A stretch of DNA of 64,000 bases from NCBI GenBank assembly GCA_951799425.1, contig OX637394.1:12270501-12334500 (forward strand), read 5' to 3'. The notes below the pieces were generated by a model, which saw only the letters and a list, made by a program, of their open reading frames with translations, was not told the DNA's origin and ran no database searches. Source of the DNA: Ilex aquifolium (Eukaryota; Streptophyta; Magnoliopsida; Aquifoliales; Aquifoliaceae). Made by a program: the position numbers and the translations under genes. This document shows, piece after piece, positions 43,801-56,160 of this stretch; positions within the stretch are counted from its first letter, which is position 1, and every line of letters starts with the position of its first letter.

Positions 43801-44036
43801 CACGATCAATCAAGGCTTCACTGAGCAAGCAGCCAAGAAGTGATTCAATGAGATCTCCCATTTCTGAGGGACCGAGAATCTCATCAGACGGAGTTCACAG
43901 CTCACGATCCATAACACCTGCTGGATCCAATGGTGGCAGCAAAAGAATCACAGAGCCATCATCAGGGAAGAAACAATCAAAGAGACTAGATTCCTTCAGA
44001 AAAGAGGATTGTGTAATCAAATTCGAAGAAAGTTAA
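40805..44036 (+). CDS. SOK: SOSEKI-family polarity protein (DIX-like domain), five coding exons
   Basis: Exons 40805-40997, 41120-41189, 41285-41400, 42027-42906, 43733-44036, all with GT-AG introns, join to a 520-aa open frame ending TAA. Residues about 15-110 form the SOSEKI/DUF966 DIX-like domain (VWTERSPKYHQHNRKVPVVY, HFIEVPLSSPDGLYLRDVID, SYKNGFVWHDLCEDDLILP, NEYVLKGSELFEE). A Ser-rich linker follows, then a conserved block (MPTCTKLKASNMLMQLISCG) and FSTSMMLGEMDCLTENPRLM. The tail is basic and Ser-rich. In Arabidopsis, SOSEKI proteins polymerise through the DIX domain and mark cell edges in polarity and oriented division. The start is the first ATG in frame before the domain. The family is clear; which paralogue it is remains undecided. 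Confidence 0.95.
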
Positions 44037-44560
44037 GTTTTGACTCTTCCTCATTTTCCCAATAGACACTCAACTAACTAAAAGCGTTCCGCTTATCTTG
44101 TTCAAGCTGGTTGAGATTCATAGTGATTTTATCCCAACAGGCTTGCTTCAGGAGCTCGGGTTATAATCCAGTCCAATGCAGCTTGTGATTCTGATGGGAA
44201 CTCTTAAAGTACATATCAAGGTTGAGTACGACTCTGGGTCTTCTTGCCAAACCTTGTTCATTCTCTAAAACTACATAGCCAGAATTTTGTTCAATTTGGA
44301 AATACTGTGAATCCGTTGAAAGGTGAGATAAATGGCATTGGAAATGGGAAAGAGAGAAGAGAAAGGAGGAAGGTGCTTATTTGCAAATGGGCTATTAGCG
44401 TGGGATTGGTTGTCCTGTCGAGTCAACCTGGATTTTGTTGTCTTTCGTTTTTTTTTTTTTTTGGGTCTGCGTTTGATTGTACTTTAGTCCATTATGATAG
44501 AGTAGAATGGCAAATGCCACTGGTCGTCAATGCCTAATATTGTGGCATTTAGCTTTGGTG
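44037..44560 (+). other. probable 3' UTR and downstream of SOSEKI-like gene
   Basis: No coding signal. T-rich with a poly-T run near 44449-44462. A (TG)9 run at 44624-44641 lies just beyond. The polyadenylation site was not placed. Confidence 0.5.
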
Positions 44561-44734
44561 CTCCATTGCTAGGGTGACTGAAAAATCTGATTGTAGAACG
44601 GTGTTTGAGAATAGGGATGCTTTGTGTGTGTGTGTGTGTGTGCACTTATTTCTTCAGTATAACTTAGCCTTTAATCTTCGAAGTTTACGAAAAAAGATTT
44701 TATATTAGGGAAAGTGAAAAGGTATATATCTATT

Positions 44735-44885
44735 GAGCAATATTATATATCTCAAATGTGTATTCAAAATCAATAAGGATGGTTGGATCAGTGGGTCTCA
44801 ATTAAAAAAATTGATGGAATTCACTCATTTAATAGTTTCTATTCATTTGAGATACAAATTTAGGATATAAAGTATTATTCATATC
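44735..44885. mobile_element. small MITE-like inverted repeat
   Basis: The left end (AGCAATATTATATATCTCAAA) and the complement of the right end (GAATAATACTTTATATCCTAAA) are similar. About 150 bp; TSD not determined. Confidence 0.45.
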
Positions 44886-45217
44886 TATTATATGTCTAAA
44901 GTCTTCTTTGAAATTTTGAATTTTCGAATCGCAAAATCAAGGCTCCCTGGGGACATGGGATTCCATTCAGTGCCCGGTTGAACAAACAAGTGGAGGATGC
45001 TCAGAGCTTATGTGGTTGACATGAAAGTTCCTTTTCAAAGTCAAAAAGTCGAAATTCGTGGCTTTGATATGCCAAATTTTTGGCTCTCCCACCCAAAACA
45101 TAGAAAAAGAAGCAAAAAGTACTTTTTGAAAAAAATGTCATATATATTTCTCCACTTCATGGCTTAGTCAACTCACAGGGTACACCTCTACTCTGCAATG
45201 TAAACGTGAATGTAGAA

Positions 45218-45665
45218 TTGTTTATGGTACATTAAAAAAAAAAATCATTATCATACTTCTATTTATTATATTTATAGATATTTTTATAATTGATGTGAGT
45301 GATGTTATTATAATACAACTATTATACTATCGGAAAAAATATTAAAAATAGTTACCACAACAGTGATAAATCACTTATAACAATGGTAAAAAGAAAATGT
45401 TACATAATTAAAATGAAACTCAAAAGTTAAAACTCAAATGTATATCATCCCTTTGATGAGTGTAGGATGAGTGAGTCTCACTGAAAAAATTGATAAGACC
45501 CGCTCATCTAAGGGATGATATGCAAGAGTTACAATTTTTTAGATTTTATTTGAGTTTTGTAACATTGCTCATGTTAAAAATATTCATAACAATGATAAAA
45601 ATACTCATAAATATAATAAATGTCGATATGGAACTGAAATTTTATTTTTTGGTACCATAGACAAC
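45218..45665. mobile_element. MITE with TATGGTAC ends, about 450 bp
   Basis: TTGTTTATGGTACATTAAAA at the left pairs with the complement of the right end, TTGTCTATGGTACCAAAAAA. Both arms continue as ATTTATTATATTTAT(A/G)-rich sequence. No ORF. A smaller inverted repeat sits inside. Confidence 0.65.
45394..45572. mobile_element. nested MITE-like inverted repeat
   Basis: Arms share AATGTTACA, AAACTCAAAT-like sequence and TATCATCCCTT. It lies wholly within the TATGGTAC-ended MITE. Confidence 0.5.
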
Positions 45666-46068
45666 TCTTATTCTCTCGATTTATGAGATTGAGATTAATA
45701 AGTTAGAAATTTCCCGTTTCTCTGTTCAATACTGTCTAATAAAATTGTAAGATCTATTATTTATTAGTAAATTAGATGAGTCAAGCGTGAGTATTTCTTC
45801 TGCTCTATGTGTCCGTTGGCCTGTTTTGAATCATATTACAACGTCTTTAACTTTTTTTTTTTTTTTAAATAAAATTAATTACCTACACAAAGAGTGAACA
45901 TATTCTCTCCCCAGCACACACGATGGCCTTTTCTAACCGAAGTTCAAATGAAAATTGGACAAGGCTACAATATTGCAGAGAAATTTATATGTGGTCTCAT
46001 TAATTTTGATCAGAATGATTTGTAAACACTGATTAAGTGAATAGTTGTAATGTTGTAGTTAAAATCTC

Positions 46069-46642
46069 GGAAAAATTTCATCCACACCCCCTCTAGATAA
46101 GTTTAACTTCAGTGACACTTCTTTTTTATTTTGAAATTTCACTGACACCCATTGTTAGTCTTGGTACAGTAACGGACGGGATGAAAATGCTTCTTTTACT
46201 ATATTACCCTTCACTTTATATTGTTTTATATATTAAGTGTGATGGCTGGTCTGTCAGGGGCCATGTTGTATCTTGCTTGGCATAAGTCCCCAATTGGATT
46301 TAGTTTTCACATGGGCTTTAGGCTTTCAACTCTAATTTGTGATCTTCTGTAAATATAATAATATTCTCACCAATTATTTGATATTGAAAAAAAAAAAAAG
46401 AATGTTGTGTATTTGCTTCAGGTGGTTTGTGGTGGTGCCGAAATGGTGGTGTTATGGAGGCGAAGGTGCATTGAAAGTATTGTAAAGAAAAAAGGGGTAA
46501 AATTGGTAATTTTTGAAAAAAAAAAAAGATAAAATCATCATTTTTTAGTTGTCAGTAAATATATAAACTATAAAGAAGTGCAGTGAAATTTTAGAATTAG
46601 AAAAGGGTGTCACTGAAGTTAGGCCTATCTACACGGGATATA
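46069..46642. mobile_element. MITE with GGAAAAATTTCATC end
   Basis: The left arm (GGAAAAATTTCATCCACACC, then TTTAACTTCAGTGACAC) is inverted at the right (GTGTCACTGAAGTTAGGCC up to ACACGGGATATATA). The outer few bases of the right arm are lost where GC-rich sequence begins at 46643. A second, partial copy of the end is at 59716-59781. Confidence 0.7.
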
Positions 46643-47060
46643 TAGGACTGTCCATGGGCCGGGTCAGCTTTGGCCCGTGAATTTTTTTTCGGGCCGAATT
46701 TGGGTAGTGTAGGCCCAAGCCCGTACTCGAGCGAGTGGCGGGCCGGGCCGAGCTCGAGTAGGGATAAGCTACCCGCAGCCCAGTTTGTCACCTATTGGGC
46801 GGGCTTTGCGGACCTGTTTGGGTGGGCTTTTGTTGGGCCTGTTGGGCGGGCTATGTTGGGTCTTTTGGAAGCGAACTATTTTAAGTCATGGTGGTCATTT
46901 AATTATAAAAATTGGTTGAGCAAATTTAAAAAGTTATGTTGTAATAAGTAATTTAATGTAATATTGAACATATTCGTAGTATTGATAATCGATACAAATA
47001 AAATGGCTTCTAGTATTACCAATAAACATAACTGAAGAGGAAAGAAAACCATACAATATT
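46643..47060. mobile_element. one-ended hAT-like fragment
   Basis: TAGGACTGTCCATGGGCCGGG followed by GGCCC/GGGCC-rich sequence resembles the end of plant hAT elements. No matching right end was found, so this may be truncated. Confidence 0.35.
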
Positions 47061-47264
47061 TTTAAAAAAAAGAGCAGCGTGGTGCACGACTCTTTCGTCA
47101 CTATGGATCTGAGTAGACTCAGATATACATAACTTTACCCACTACAAAAACAATTGATTATCACAACAATAACATACTTTTTTTTTTGGCTGCGACAACA
47201 ATAACACACTTGAAGCACAGTCAAACAAGTTTAAAGGACACAAGAGTGAAGACTTTGACTTTAT

Positions 47265-47702
47265 CTATTCACACTTGAAGCCAGGTGGAACGGTTTTGCC
47301 ACATGCACTGAGCAGCACACTAAGAGCAACAGGCACTTCCAAGTTAATTCCAAGTACATTGGCCTTAATGACAGTGCAGAGACAAGCTGCAACCTCCAAG
47401 TCTGCTAAACCTTCAAGCAAAGCACAACACTCGCTGCTACGAGGTGTTCCAACCACAATGTTAACCAGCCCAAGAAGGTCAACACACACACCAAGCTTCA
47501 AAGTATCTTTGGGACAGAAGGCACCGGCCGGTGCTGGAGCCAACGGATGCGACGTTGGACATAAGGGGCTGGCCGGTGCTGGTGCTGGAGCCAACGGAGG
47601 CGGCTTTGGTTTGGTCTGACATACATTGCAAGCGTCGGAAAACGCTACAAAGAAGAGGAGGGAGATGATGAAAATGGTGCCGGAGTGGTTGATGGCGGCC
47701 AT
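47265..47702 (-). CDS. hybrid proline-rich protein / eight-cysteine motif (DC2.15-like)
   Basis: Intronless, 145 aa, starting MAAINHSGTIFIISLLFFVA. Residues 1-24 are a signal peptide. Residues 28-58 are a short Pro/Ala-rich part with LAPAPA units. Residues 60-145 are the eight-cysteine motif (C...C...CC...CLC...C...C) with VCVDLLGLVNIVVG and ECCALLEGLADLEVAACLC. It ends PPGFKCE, the canonical end of this family. Such proteins are secreted cell-wall or membrane-wall proteins related to lipid-transfer proteins. The gene is complete. The composite hAT begins only 34 bp upstream of its start codon, so its former promoter should lie beyond 59713. Confidence 0.96.
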   Translation of the reverse strand: MAAINHSGTIFIISLLFFVAFSDACNVCQTKPKPPPLAPAPAPASPLCPTSHPLAPAPAGAFCPKDTLKLGVCVDLLGLVNIVVGTPRSSECCALLEGLADLEVAACLCTVIKANVLGINLEVPVALSVLLSACGKTVPPGFKCE

Positions 47703-47837
47703 GGATATATGAACTATAGGTTTAGGGTATGGTGTGCAGGGGCGGAGCCAGAAATTCTGGTCAGGGTGGGCACTTTAATTAAGCACTCTAATTTTTTTCC
47801 TTCTAATCAATCACACTATATAATATACTAGGGATAA

Positions 47838-47855
47838 CCCGTGCCTGAAGGCACA
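47838..47855 (-). other. Helitron 3' hairpin and CTAG terminus
   Basis: The minus-strand stem GTGCC/GGCAC with a TTCA loop, then GGGTTATC and CTAG at 47831-47828. Confidence 0.82.
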
Positions 47856-48242
47856 GTGTAATATTTTTTGAGGACTTTTTTAGCAAAACTTGCTCTAAAA
47901 ATAGGAGCCCAAAAAAATCTCAGCCTATCTACAAAACTCAGAATCTCTTGAATGCACAATACAATCAAACCTAAAATTCATAATTCACAATCATACATAA
48001 CAATAATCATAGTTCACAATCAAAATTCTCCCAAAATTTACCATTCCGAACCCAACTATCAAAACAACCATCAATTCCAATAGTCAACTAATTATATTCT
48101 CATCCATTAAATACTGCTTATGCAAACTAAGATAGTCACAAGTCAGGATCAATTGTACCACGCATCTAAATGCAAGTGTGAAATGTACTTAATTCAATGT
48201 GGATGCCTCAGTCACCAGTCAGTCAATAATATGCTTAAGAAC

Positions 48243-48667
48243 CCTTCGCCTTCTTGTGCTAAGCCACAAGCCATGATTCAAAAGCTGAAAATAAGAGAGA
48301 AGTGGCAATACCACCCAAAACACGACCCAACATCAAAACTTTGTACTGTGGAGAATGCTTGGTAATATAGCTCAATATGGAGAATGCTTGGTAATACAGC
48401 TCAACATCACACATGCCCGCTTTTGACCCCTGAATTTAAGTTATGAACCATTAGAAAACAACACAAGCAATCAATTTCAACATAACAATAATGTTTACAC
48501 AAATTTCAGATAGAAAACTCACTATTTGTCAGCTACAGATCCAACAATTGTCCCAAAAAACATGGAAGATCTAAATCCTGCAATAAAGAGCTGTTCAATC
48601 TCTCCTTTCCCAAAGTCATATGTCGCGTAAAGGTAGTAGACATATGGACCATGCAATCAATCACCAA
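48243..48667 (-). pseudogene. captured MFS (molybdate-anion transporter-like) exons
   Basis: Exon a (48667-48523) reads HGPYVYYLYATYDFGKGEIE, then QLFIAGFRSSMFFGTIVGSV. Exon b (48429-48243) reads ITKHSPQYKVLMLGRVLGG and IATSLLFSAFESWLVA. These are adjacent exons of the plant DUF791/MFS_5 family, with intron junctions preserved (AG acceptors; GTGAGT and GTTCTT donors). Damage: stop where GDW is expected, a stop at the end of exon a, a 29-bp tandem duplication (48349-48377, 48378-48406) that shifts the frame, and a stop after SWLVA. It is a fragment, not a functional gene. Confidence 0.88.
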
Positions 48668-48679
48668 CTGTTGCCACAT

Positions 48680-51600
48680 AAACGTAACTCATCAGAAAAA
48701 ATAAACATTAATACATCCAACAGGTAATACGTACAATTCATACGATTCTTGTCATCAGTTCACGAAGCAAGGTCTAAATAATAGGCAGGGAATGCCACCA
48801 TTAGATTCTTAAGTTAGTTGTCAAAAACCAATTAATTTACCCTAATCAAGAATATCTACAATGAAAAATACTTCTCATGGTTTCCTTGCAAACAAACTGA
48901 TGAAAAGGAAAGGAAAAAAAAAATTAGATTTTGAATTCAACATTTACAGTTTTTCAATTCCAAACCTTTTCTAAAAAAATCCACTAATATCATTACGGTA
49001 AGTTAAAAAAGTACTTAAACTAACAGAACTTATATAAAATTGTTGCATTAAACACTCATCTAATACCGACAAACCATGGGATCAAACCCAAACCGTGAAC
49101 CAAACACTGTGTTCTTTAGATCACTTCCTACCAGTGACTCCACAAGATAATCAGATCAGAGGACGAAAACAACTAAGTTGCTCAAAGTCTGTTGGTAGCT
49201 TAGAAAATCCAGTAAGAATATATTCAGGTGCATTTAAAAAATGAAAAAATTCAATAGATTTATTTTGTTTTCTAAGTCCTAGCCGATTAAACTTTTGAGA
49301 ATCACAAAATCAATGTATTTTTTTTACCTCCTACATTTTCTCAATAACCCCATAACACACTCAACCAGAGATAAGAGTGAGATCCCATGTTTCCCCAAAT
49401 ATCCATAGCACAAAATTAATAACCAATATCCATAAACTATATTCCATCATCAATAGCTAGATTTCAACGAACACTTACCCCAAGAGATCCCTACTTCTTT
49501 GTGTGCAATTGTACAGGTGTGCATTTAAGTATCTATGCATCGCTAAGTTAGTGCAAGACTATAGGAGGTAATTGAAAGAAACGGCCATCAAGGAATGATG
49601 GTGCAAATGTTTCAATTCAATAAAAAAGCTATGTAGTCTAGAGACAAAAGATAGAATAGACGGCTGAAGATCAATTTTCAAGAAAACAATTGCTTAATGA
49701 ATCACTTGCAATCATTGGTGTCACACCGCACCAATGATTGTTAAACTATTAAAAAGAGTTGTTAAACTAATAAAAAGAGTTATTCAATAACAAAAAACAA
49801 ATAAAAAAAACCAAGAAGAGGTATTTGTAGTAAAATTGAATGAAAGTTGTTACCTTCATCGGCTTAATTTGGGTGAAGCACTGCAATCATGAAATTCATC
49901 AAACACCTAAATGGCAAAAAAAAAAAATTCAATATATTAAGAATGATTAGTACCATAAAATTAAACTATGTCAAATCCTCTTGGTTGGAATCCTTCTTCA
50001 TTAAGATTTCATAACTTGACACATTAGTATACGTATAAATTAGGTCAATTTTTAAGGTTCCAAAAGCATTACTCATTGGATGATTAATGTTGTTGGGACC
50101 TCAAAATCTGACTTAATATGCTCACCGTTAGATTATGTTTCAATATTTGATGGGATTTATGGTCAATCTAATGGACATAATGAATTTGCTCTTAATAGCA
50201 TTGCTCTTTACTAATATGATGATGCAATAAAAAAGTGTAAAAAAGTTCATTAAGCATTGCTCTTAATAAATTTGCTCTTAATATCAAGTGATGGACTCGC
50301 AATAAAAAAGTTCAACATACACAACAATACTGTAAGCAAGCTGTAAAAGCCCAAGGGATATATTTTCTTGACCAGAAAATTAAAAAACAAAAACAAAGAT
50401 GTCTAACTGTTTCATACAGGCCACATGGCTACAATGACATGAAAACAAACAGTGACATTACTCTTTTAGGAAGAAAGGTTCAAAATTTTATTATTTTTTA
50501 GGAAGAAAGGTTCAAATGGAGTGAAATGGTTTTGAGATCTTAGATGGGACGAATCCAAGTTCTATCCAACCATTAGAAAGCGACACATATATGTATTTTT
50601 ACATACATTTGCCTAAACATTTTATAGCCTCAAATTAGCATATTGGCACATTCATCATTGCATCAAGAACCTGATGGTATCTACCCTTGGACACGCAAAT
50701 TTGTAGTTGCAGCACATGCCCAAATTTCTCATCACCGACAATACTTATTCACTTTTTCTCAACAACCAACTTGTATACTACCATATTACATTTTCAAATT
50801 ACACCAAAATCACTGAATCAAACCAATCTCAGTTACCTAAAAAAAAAAAATGAGGACTAAAGGTTCTAGTTGAACTAAAAGGAGATTCATTGACATTGCT
50901 TATCTGATTGCAATAGCATCAATTCTATAAATACCACAAGTTTGTGACACAAAAGAGTAATTTATATAAAGAAACCAAAAAAATGGATATGGTTCGGTGA
51001 AGCTAAAGTCTCCATATGGTAGGTAAGTATCAAAAAATATTACTGCTTCCAAAAAAAGAAAAACAGAGCAATCCAACCCACTTCACTGCTTTGGCCAAAA
51101 ACTAAGAAAAAGCTTTGTTAGACCTACGAAGGGCATGGCAAACAGATTGTTGTCACTCAAAGAAACACATACAGGGAGAGATTAACTCAAGGACACACAC
51201 TGGGAGAGAAACATAGAATAGATTATTTACAATCTTCATGAGGCAAACAAACCCTTTTGACTTATTATTGGGCATTCAAGAGCCTTGTAGGCCACTGTGT
51301 ATTTAAGCAATCTGTTCTTGCAATTTTGCAGTAATGCTAATGATTAAGAAATGAATCAGTATCCATCAAATGGTCCAACAAAGCAAAAAGGTACAAAGAA
51401 TTTTGGAAATTAGAGCTTCAAATATGACCTATAGAATGCTCATTAAGTATTCAAAAGTTTGGCAAGTTGAGATCAAAATTACTCTAAGCAAGAATCAAAT
51501 CCTACTTAAACCCATCATTTTGGTAATTACGAAATACCAACCTCATCCAAAGCTAAGCATGATTAAGGACTCAAAATACTTACAGCAAATCCTAAAGTAA

Positions 51601-51760
51601 GAGCATCTACATGTGCATTAGTGAAGGACTCAAAATTTTTTAATACTTAAGTAGAACAGAAGCCAGAATAGTACCTGTATTAGTGCATTTATTTCCATCG
51701 AGTCCAACAAATTTTTGAGCCTTGCTTATTTCTAAGAGAGAGCTATGGAGTGTTTTGCTT
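48680..51760. other. Helitron interior, unassigned
   Basis: AT-rich. It contains a 12-bp-arm hairpin at 49709-49740 and an open minus-strand stretch at about 50645-50745 (QLQICVSKGRYHQVLDAMMN) with no family recognised. Other short frames look random. Confidence 0.5.
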
Positions 51761-52209
51761 GTTCTAAGGGGGCTGTTCTATGGAGGGAAGCAGGAGGAGG
51801 ATGGGTCAAACTGAAATTCCAAAATCTCATACACAAATTTCAAACCTTAACTGTGAGCTGTGTGTGAGTTCTGTGTGCGAGTGTGTGACACTGTATGTGT
51901 GTGTCAATGGAATATACACGGTTGACGTTCCACGCACTGGCACACAAAGTGAAGGCGAGGGAGACCTGAGACTCGAAGAAAAAAAGAACATCATAGAAAG
52001 AAGAAGGAAACTCAAACACAACTGGAAACCCAAATCAGAAATTCGAAAATTATAATGTTTTTTTCCTTTCCTATATTTCGGCTTGTGGTTTTTACAATGT
52101 AGAATATGTAATGAAGATTGAACAAACATTTTTCAGCAATAGAAAAAAATGCTTTTGTGTACATCCCAAAGATTTCTAGAAAAATTAACAAAAAGCACTC
52201 AAGAAAAGC

Positions 52210-52810
52210 AAGGAGGAGGCTATGAAAAAATCAAACCCTCTACACTATCATTCTCCGTGGGATCTGAAAAATCAATAGAATGCCGCACAAAGAACACTGT
52301 GGTGGGCGAATGTGGTGGGTCTGTGGTGGGCGTGTGCGGTGATGGGTTTGTGTGTGGGTGATGAGTGTGTAGAAGAGGGCAGAGAAGAGGCGGGGCTAGG
52401 ATGGGTGTGTCTGAGAGAGAGAGAGATGAGGCATACCTAGGGCGGTGGTGGTGTTGCTGACTTCGGCGGCTGTGGTGGTAAGAAGAGGCTCTGAAGAAGG
52501 CTTGGCGCGGAGGTGGTGTTACTGGGAAGAAGAAACAAAGGGAGAGAAATAGAGAGAGAGACAAATAGTGAGATTTGGAACTTTTGCCTGACAGAAGGGT
52601 TGGGAAAAAACAAAAATGATGTCCAACTGTCCAAGGCTTTTTACCGTTGTGATTGACAGATGAGTGATTGACTTGATAAAAATTTTGAAAATAATTATAG
52701 ATGAAAAATGATAAATTTGGGGGGAAATGAGAAGATCTGGAACCGTTGGATGAAATAATTTATAACCGTTTGATCGGCTTGTTGAAGCCCGCTCTGTTTT
52801 ATATTATAGA
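52210..52810 (-). other. second Helitron 5' end with GA/CT-rich leader-like segment
   Basis: The terminus TCTATAATATAAAACAGAGC ends at 52810. It is followed on the minus strand by CCAACGGTTCC-type words and a CT-rich segment ending near a CTAG/GTATG-like donor (about 52430). The same layout is found at 56930-57548. Confidence 0.6.
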
Positions 52811-54473
52811 TTTTGTGTTTGTGTATCTCGTGTTTGTGTTGGGTGATGAAGACAGCGAAAGGGATACGATAGAGCTAAATTAGTTTCAGTTCAACAAATA
52901 TTTTTAAAGATGGTTTGAAAAGATTCAATAGAGCTAAGGTGATTAGGTGATTGTATCAGGCCTTCTGCTGAGCCGCAAAAAACCTTATATGGCAAACTTG
53001 GGATAAAGAAACAGTGATTCCTCTAAATGTAAACTTATCTGGTCTACTCCAGTGCAATTCACTTTTTGCAATAAGATGGACTGCCTATTCCCCAGCAGAA
53101 AGAAGAAACACTACGAACTGCAGTCCTTATTGATTATAGAGACGGGAGAGAGAATGGTATAGGTAGAAAGATTGTAATCCCGGCAGGAGCTTGTTAAAAG
53201 ATCATAGGCAAAATAGTATTTTTGTTTTTCTCCACAGGTCAGTCAAAAATTTTGAAAACCTTGTGCTGAATTAGTGACAGGTAACAAAATAACTCAAAGA
53301 TCCAAGAAAATAATTTAGGAATTCTGAGTTTCATGAAGACGGAGGAGAGACCTGGCCCGGTTGATTGCAGCAAAGCAGAGGCATAAGTGTTCCTCAAGAT
53401 CCATCAGCTGGTGGAAGAAATTGTCATGGTTCCTATTCACATGCAACACGTTTCAAACACATGTTATGCTCCTTTTGGAGACATTTCATCAAACACATGT
53501 TATGCTATTTTTTGTATTCAAAATAAAATAATTGAATACAAAAATCCAACCATTCACTCGGTTGCTATTCGATCAAAATCTAACTATGGAATTTCAAAAT
53601 TTGAAGCACTCACATAACCACTATGGAAATTCATAATTTGAAGCACTCACATAGACCCAAAAGTTTTAGGCAATTTTCGATCAACAACTCCTCAATCCAA
53701 ACAACTCATGATACCTATCCACACCCTGTTCTGCTACCTTGTTCGAAAAAAAATGTTTTTGCTACACCCCAAAAAATGGAAGTTCTATTCATCTGACACA
53801 AAAAAATTTATTAGGCCGCCCCCTTGACTCCTCAGTAGTTGAAAATTCCAAACCTTCCATAAATACTCTAACGCCTGATCTTAATAACGAAAAAGAAAGC
53901 AAAAAAAAATTAAATGAAGAATTATCCATAGTACCAAAAAGTGAAAATTTCCAGAATTTTATTCATGCTAAACCTCCAATTACACTATATGAATAAATAC
54001 TCATATTTGAGCCCTAAACCCAAGCTCAACAGAGTAGGAAACAAATAATCCCAATTACTCTAAAATCAAGCACAAACTAATTCCAATAATCCTAACCTGA
54101 ACATCCAATAATTCAATAATCCAATAATTTAAGAGAAGACTTTATTATACTTTAGACAGAGACTCTAACCTGAACATCCAATGTGAGCGTACGATAATGA
54201 TGGTTGGAGGAATCTTGAATACGGCCCCCACCTTTAAATCCATTCATATCAACACTTCTACTAACACAAAAATTTCTTTATACCTAAAAAAACCCAAAAA
54301 AAAAATATTTCACACTATCAAAACTCGCATTTTACTTTACTTATTTACCGCAAATCCCACAAAAGTAAAATAACATAACAATAAATTGAGAGTGGACAAC
54401 AATGCCATAAACTTTGGATAATGAAGACCGTAGGATCGGCTTGTTGAAGCCCTGCTCTGTTTTATATTATAGA
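52811..54473. other. Helitron interior between two 5' ends
   Basis: A third TCTATAATATAAAACAGAGC terminus sits at 54473 (minus). The remainder is AT-rich with no recognised coding; the 85-aa frame at 53739-53996 has no known motif. Confidence 0.5.
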
Positions 54474-54636
54474 TGTCAGCCACAATCCATATGCATCATT
54501 GACAGGGTGGAGAATTCTATAGTGAAAAAATAATCCAAGGATCACAAGGCGGAGTAAAATGATTGATCTGTATGGGTTTATGTTGCTAGAAGAAACAGGT
54601 AACTTTCTTGAAAGTGGCTGCCTGCCTTCATCCATC
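54474..54636 (-). pseudogene. captured cellulose synthase exon, truncated
   Basis: It follows an intron acceptor (CTATAG) and reads [20 protein letters not shown], then [19 protein letters not shown] and AYGLWLTS. This is the CesA segment at the first transmembrane helices. It is cut exactly where the second Helitron 5' terminus begins, between A and T inside the codon after LT, as expected for a Helitron insertion. It belongs with the exon at 55901-56160. Confidence 0.92.
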
Positions 54637-55900
54637 CTATAGAAAATAAAAGAAAGAAAAAGTGATAAATAATAAATTCCTTCAATCAAAGAAAATTTAC
54701 ATTGCATGCATTATGGAAACAAAATATCTAGTTTATCATGAAAAATTTATCTCTAGACACTGGTCAACATAATTATTACACACATGTTTGGTGCCCGCTT
54801 CAACACTTGAAATGTGCCTAAGTTTATCTTCTCATACTACGTCAAAAATGGAAAGATTTATTGCATATTGTTGTTGTAAACTCCAAGTCAGTCAAGTTTT
54901 GATAATTAATCACACATTAATGAAGACTACACATGATATCTAACCTTCAAGTAAATATGATGATGCATAGCATGGGATTACCAATTGCAAATGAGGGCTC
55001 TCGAGGGCATCAAATGCATCAAAAATACAATTCTAGGTTAAAAAAACAAATAACTACATATCCCGAATGAAAAGGCTTTCTCCTGCAGATAAAGTTGATA
55101 TGGAAATTGGGATGATTTCGTCAATTGAAGATTTTGGGTCAGACAACAGCTTATTGATCTCAGTCATAGCCAAGGAACAGGCCAGTAAAAAATATTATTT
55201 TTTCATCAGCACCATGAAGAAATATTGTTGTTCGTGCAATAAATGAATGAAAAACTAATAAGTTCATGTGGCCAAATATTAGCCTCCAAAACACATTTCT
55301 CAATAATTGTCTAAAAACATCTATGCATGAAGTATTTTCATGGCTTCTATTTGTTAATCAGATTAGAAAGCCATAGTAAATGTAGTTGTTCTATTATGTC
55401 ATCTATCCTCGCTGTCAAAAGAAACTCACTTCTTGGCTCTAGGCGGTAAGTCAATACATACCCAATGATTAGGGGAATAAGAAATTAATTTCATGCTATT
55501 TCTTTCTGTTCTAGTATGCCCTTTATCAATCTTCATATTAGCTATTACAATTGAAATTGCTGTGCATAACTACTCCAGTTAATTTAACCATTCAAGACAG
55601 CTGCTTTCCAACAATTACCTACCTACAGATTAAATAAAAGACAGACCAAGTCATATCTGGCACAACCAACTCCCATGCTAATCAGATTATCAAGATATTA
55701 TATTCTCAAAAGAACAGCAGAGACTTAATAACCAAATAATTTAAAGTCCAAACATTATGCCTCATAATTGTAGTTGGTACATAATATATTTGTGTATGTT
55801 ATTTATGATATAAAATACACTAACTACAGTTTTTAACAACTACAAGTCAAATCACCGACAATACACTAAACATGAGAAGATACAGAAAGAATGCACCTAC
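54637..55900 (-). other. captured cellulose synthase intron
   Basis: Lies between the two CesA exons with GTAGGT donor and CTATAG acceptor; AT-rich, about 1.26 kb. It shows that genomic DNA, not mRNA, was captured. Confidence 0.75.
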
Positions 55901-56160
55901 TTGGGCAAATCAGGATCTTCCAACTCATCTCCATCTTTCCCACCACCATTTTCTCCTTGGTGCTTAACCACTTGAAGTTTATCATTTTGCTTTTTCTTCC
56001 ACTCCTCCATTCTTTCTTTCCACGTAACAGTACCATACCCATATACTGCTAGGTCTTTCTTAGGATCCATTGGCCGGGGTGGCACTGCAAGTTCGACATC
56101 AATGTGTACACTAAGCCATGTAATGCTTTGAGCTGGTCTTCGAATCCCAACTGGCTCATT
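55901..56160 (-). pseudogene. captured cellulose synthase exon
   Basis: It reads PPRPMDPKKDLAVYGYGTV, then WKERMEEWKKKQNDKLQVVK and GDELEDPDLPK. This is the linker between the N-terminal RING region and the transmembrane region of a primary-wall-type CesA. No stop occurs in it, but the catalytic domain is absent. The donor GTAGGT follows DLPK. The upstream limit is uncertain; sequence before PPRPMD is open but less typical. Confidence 0.92.

Noticed and set aside
46643-47060. A complete hAT element starting at TAGGACTGTCC
   Set aside because: No matching right terminus or 8-bp duplication was found, so only a one-ended fragment is reported.
52220-52634. Minus-strand Ser/Pro-rich ORFs
   Set aside because: Same kind of low-complexity leader sequence next to a Helitron 5' end.
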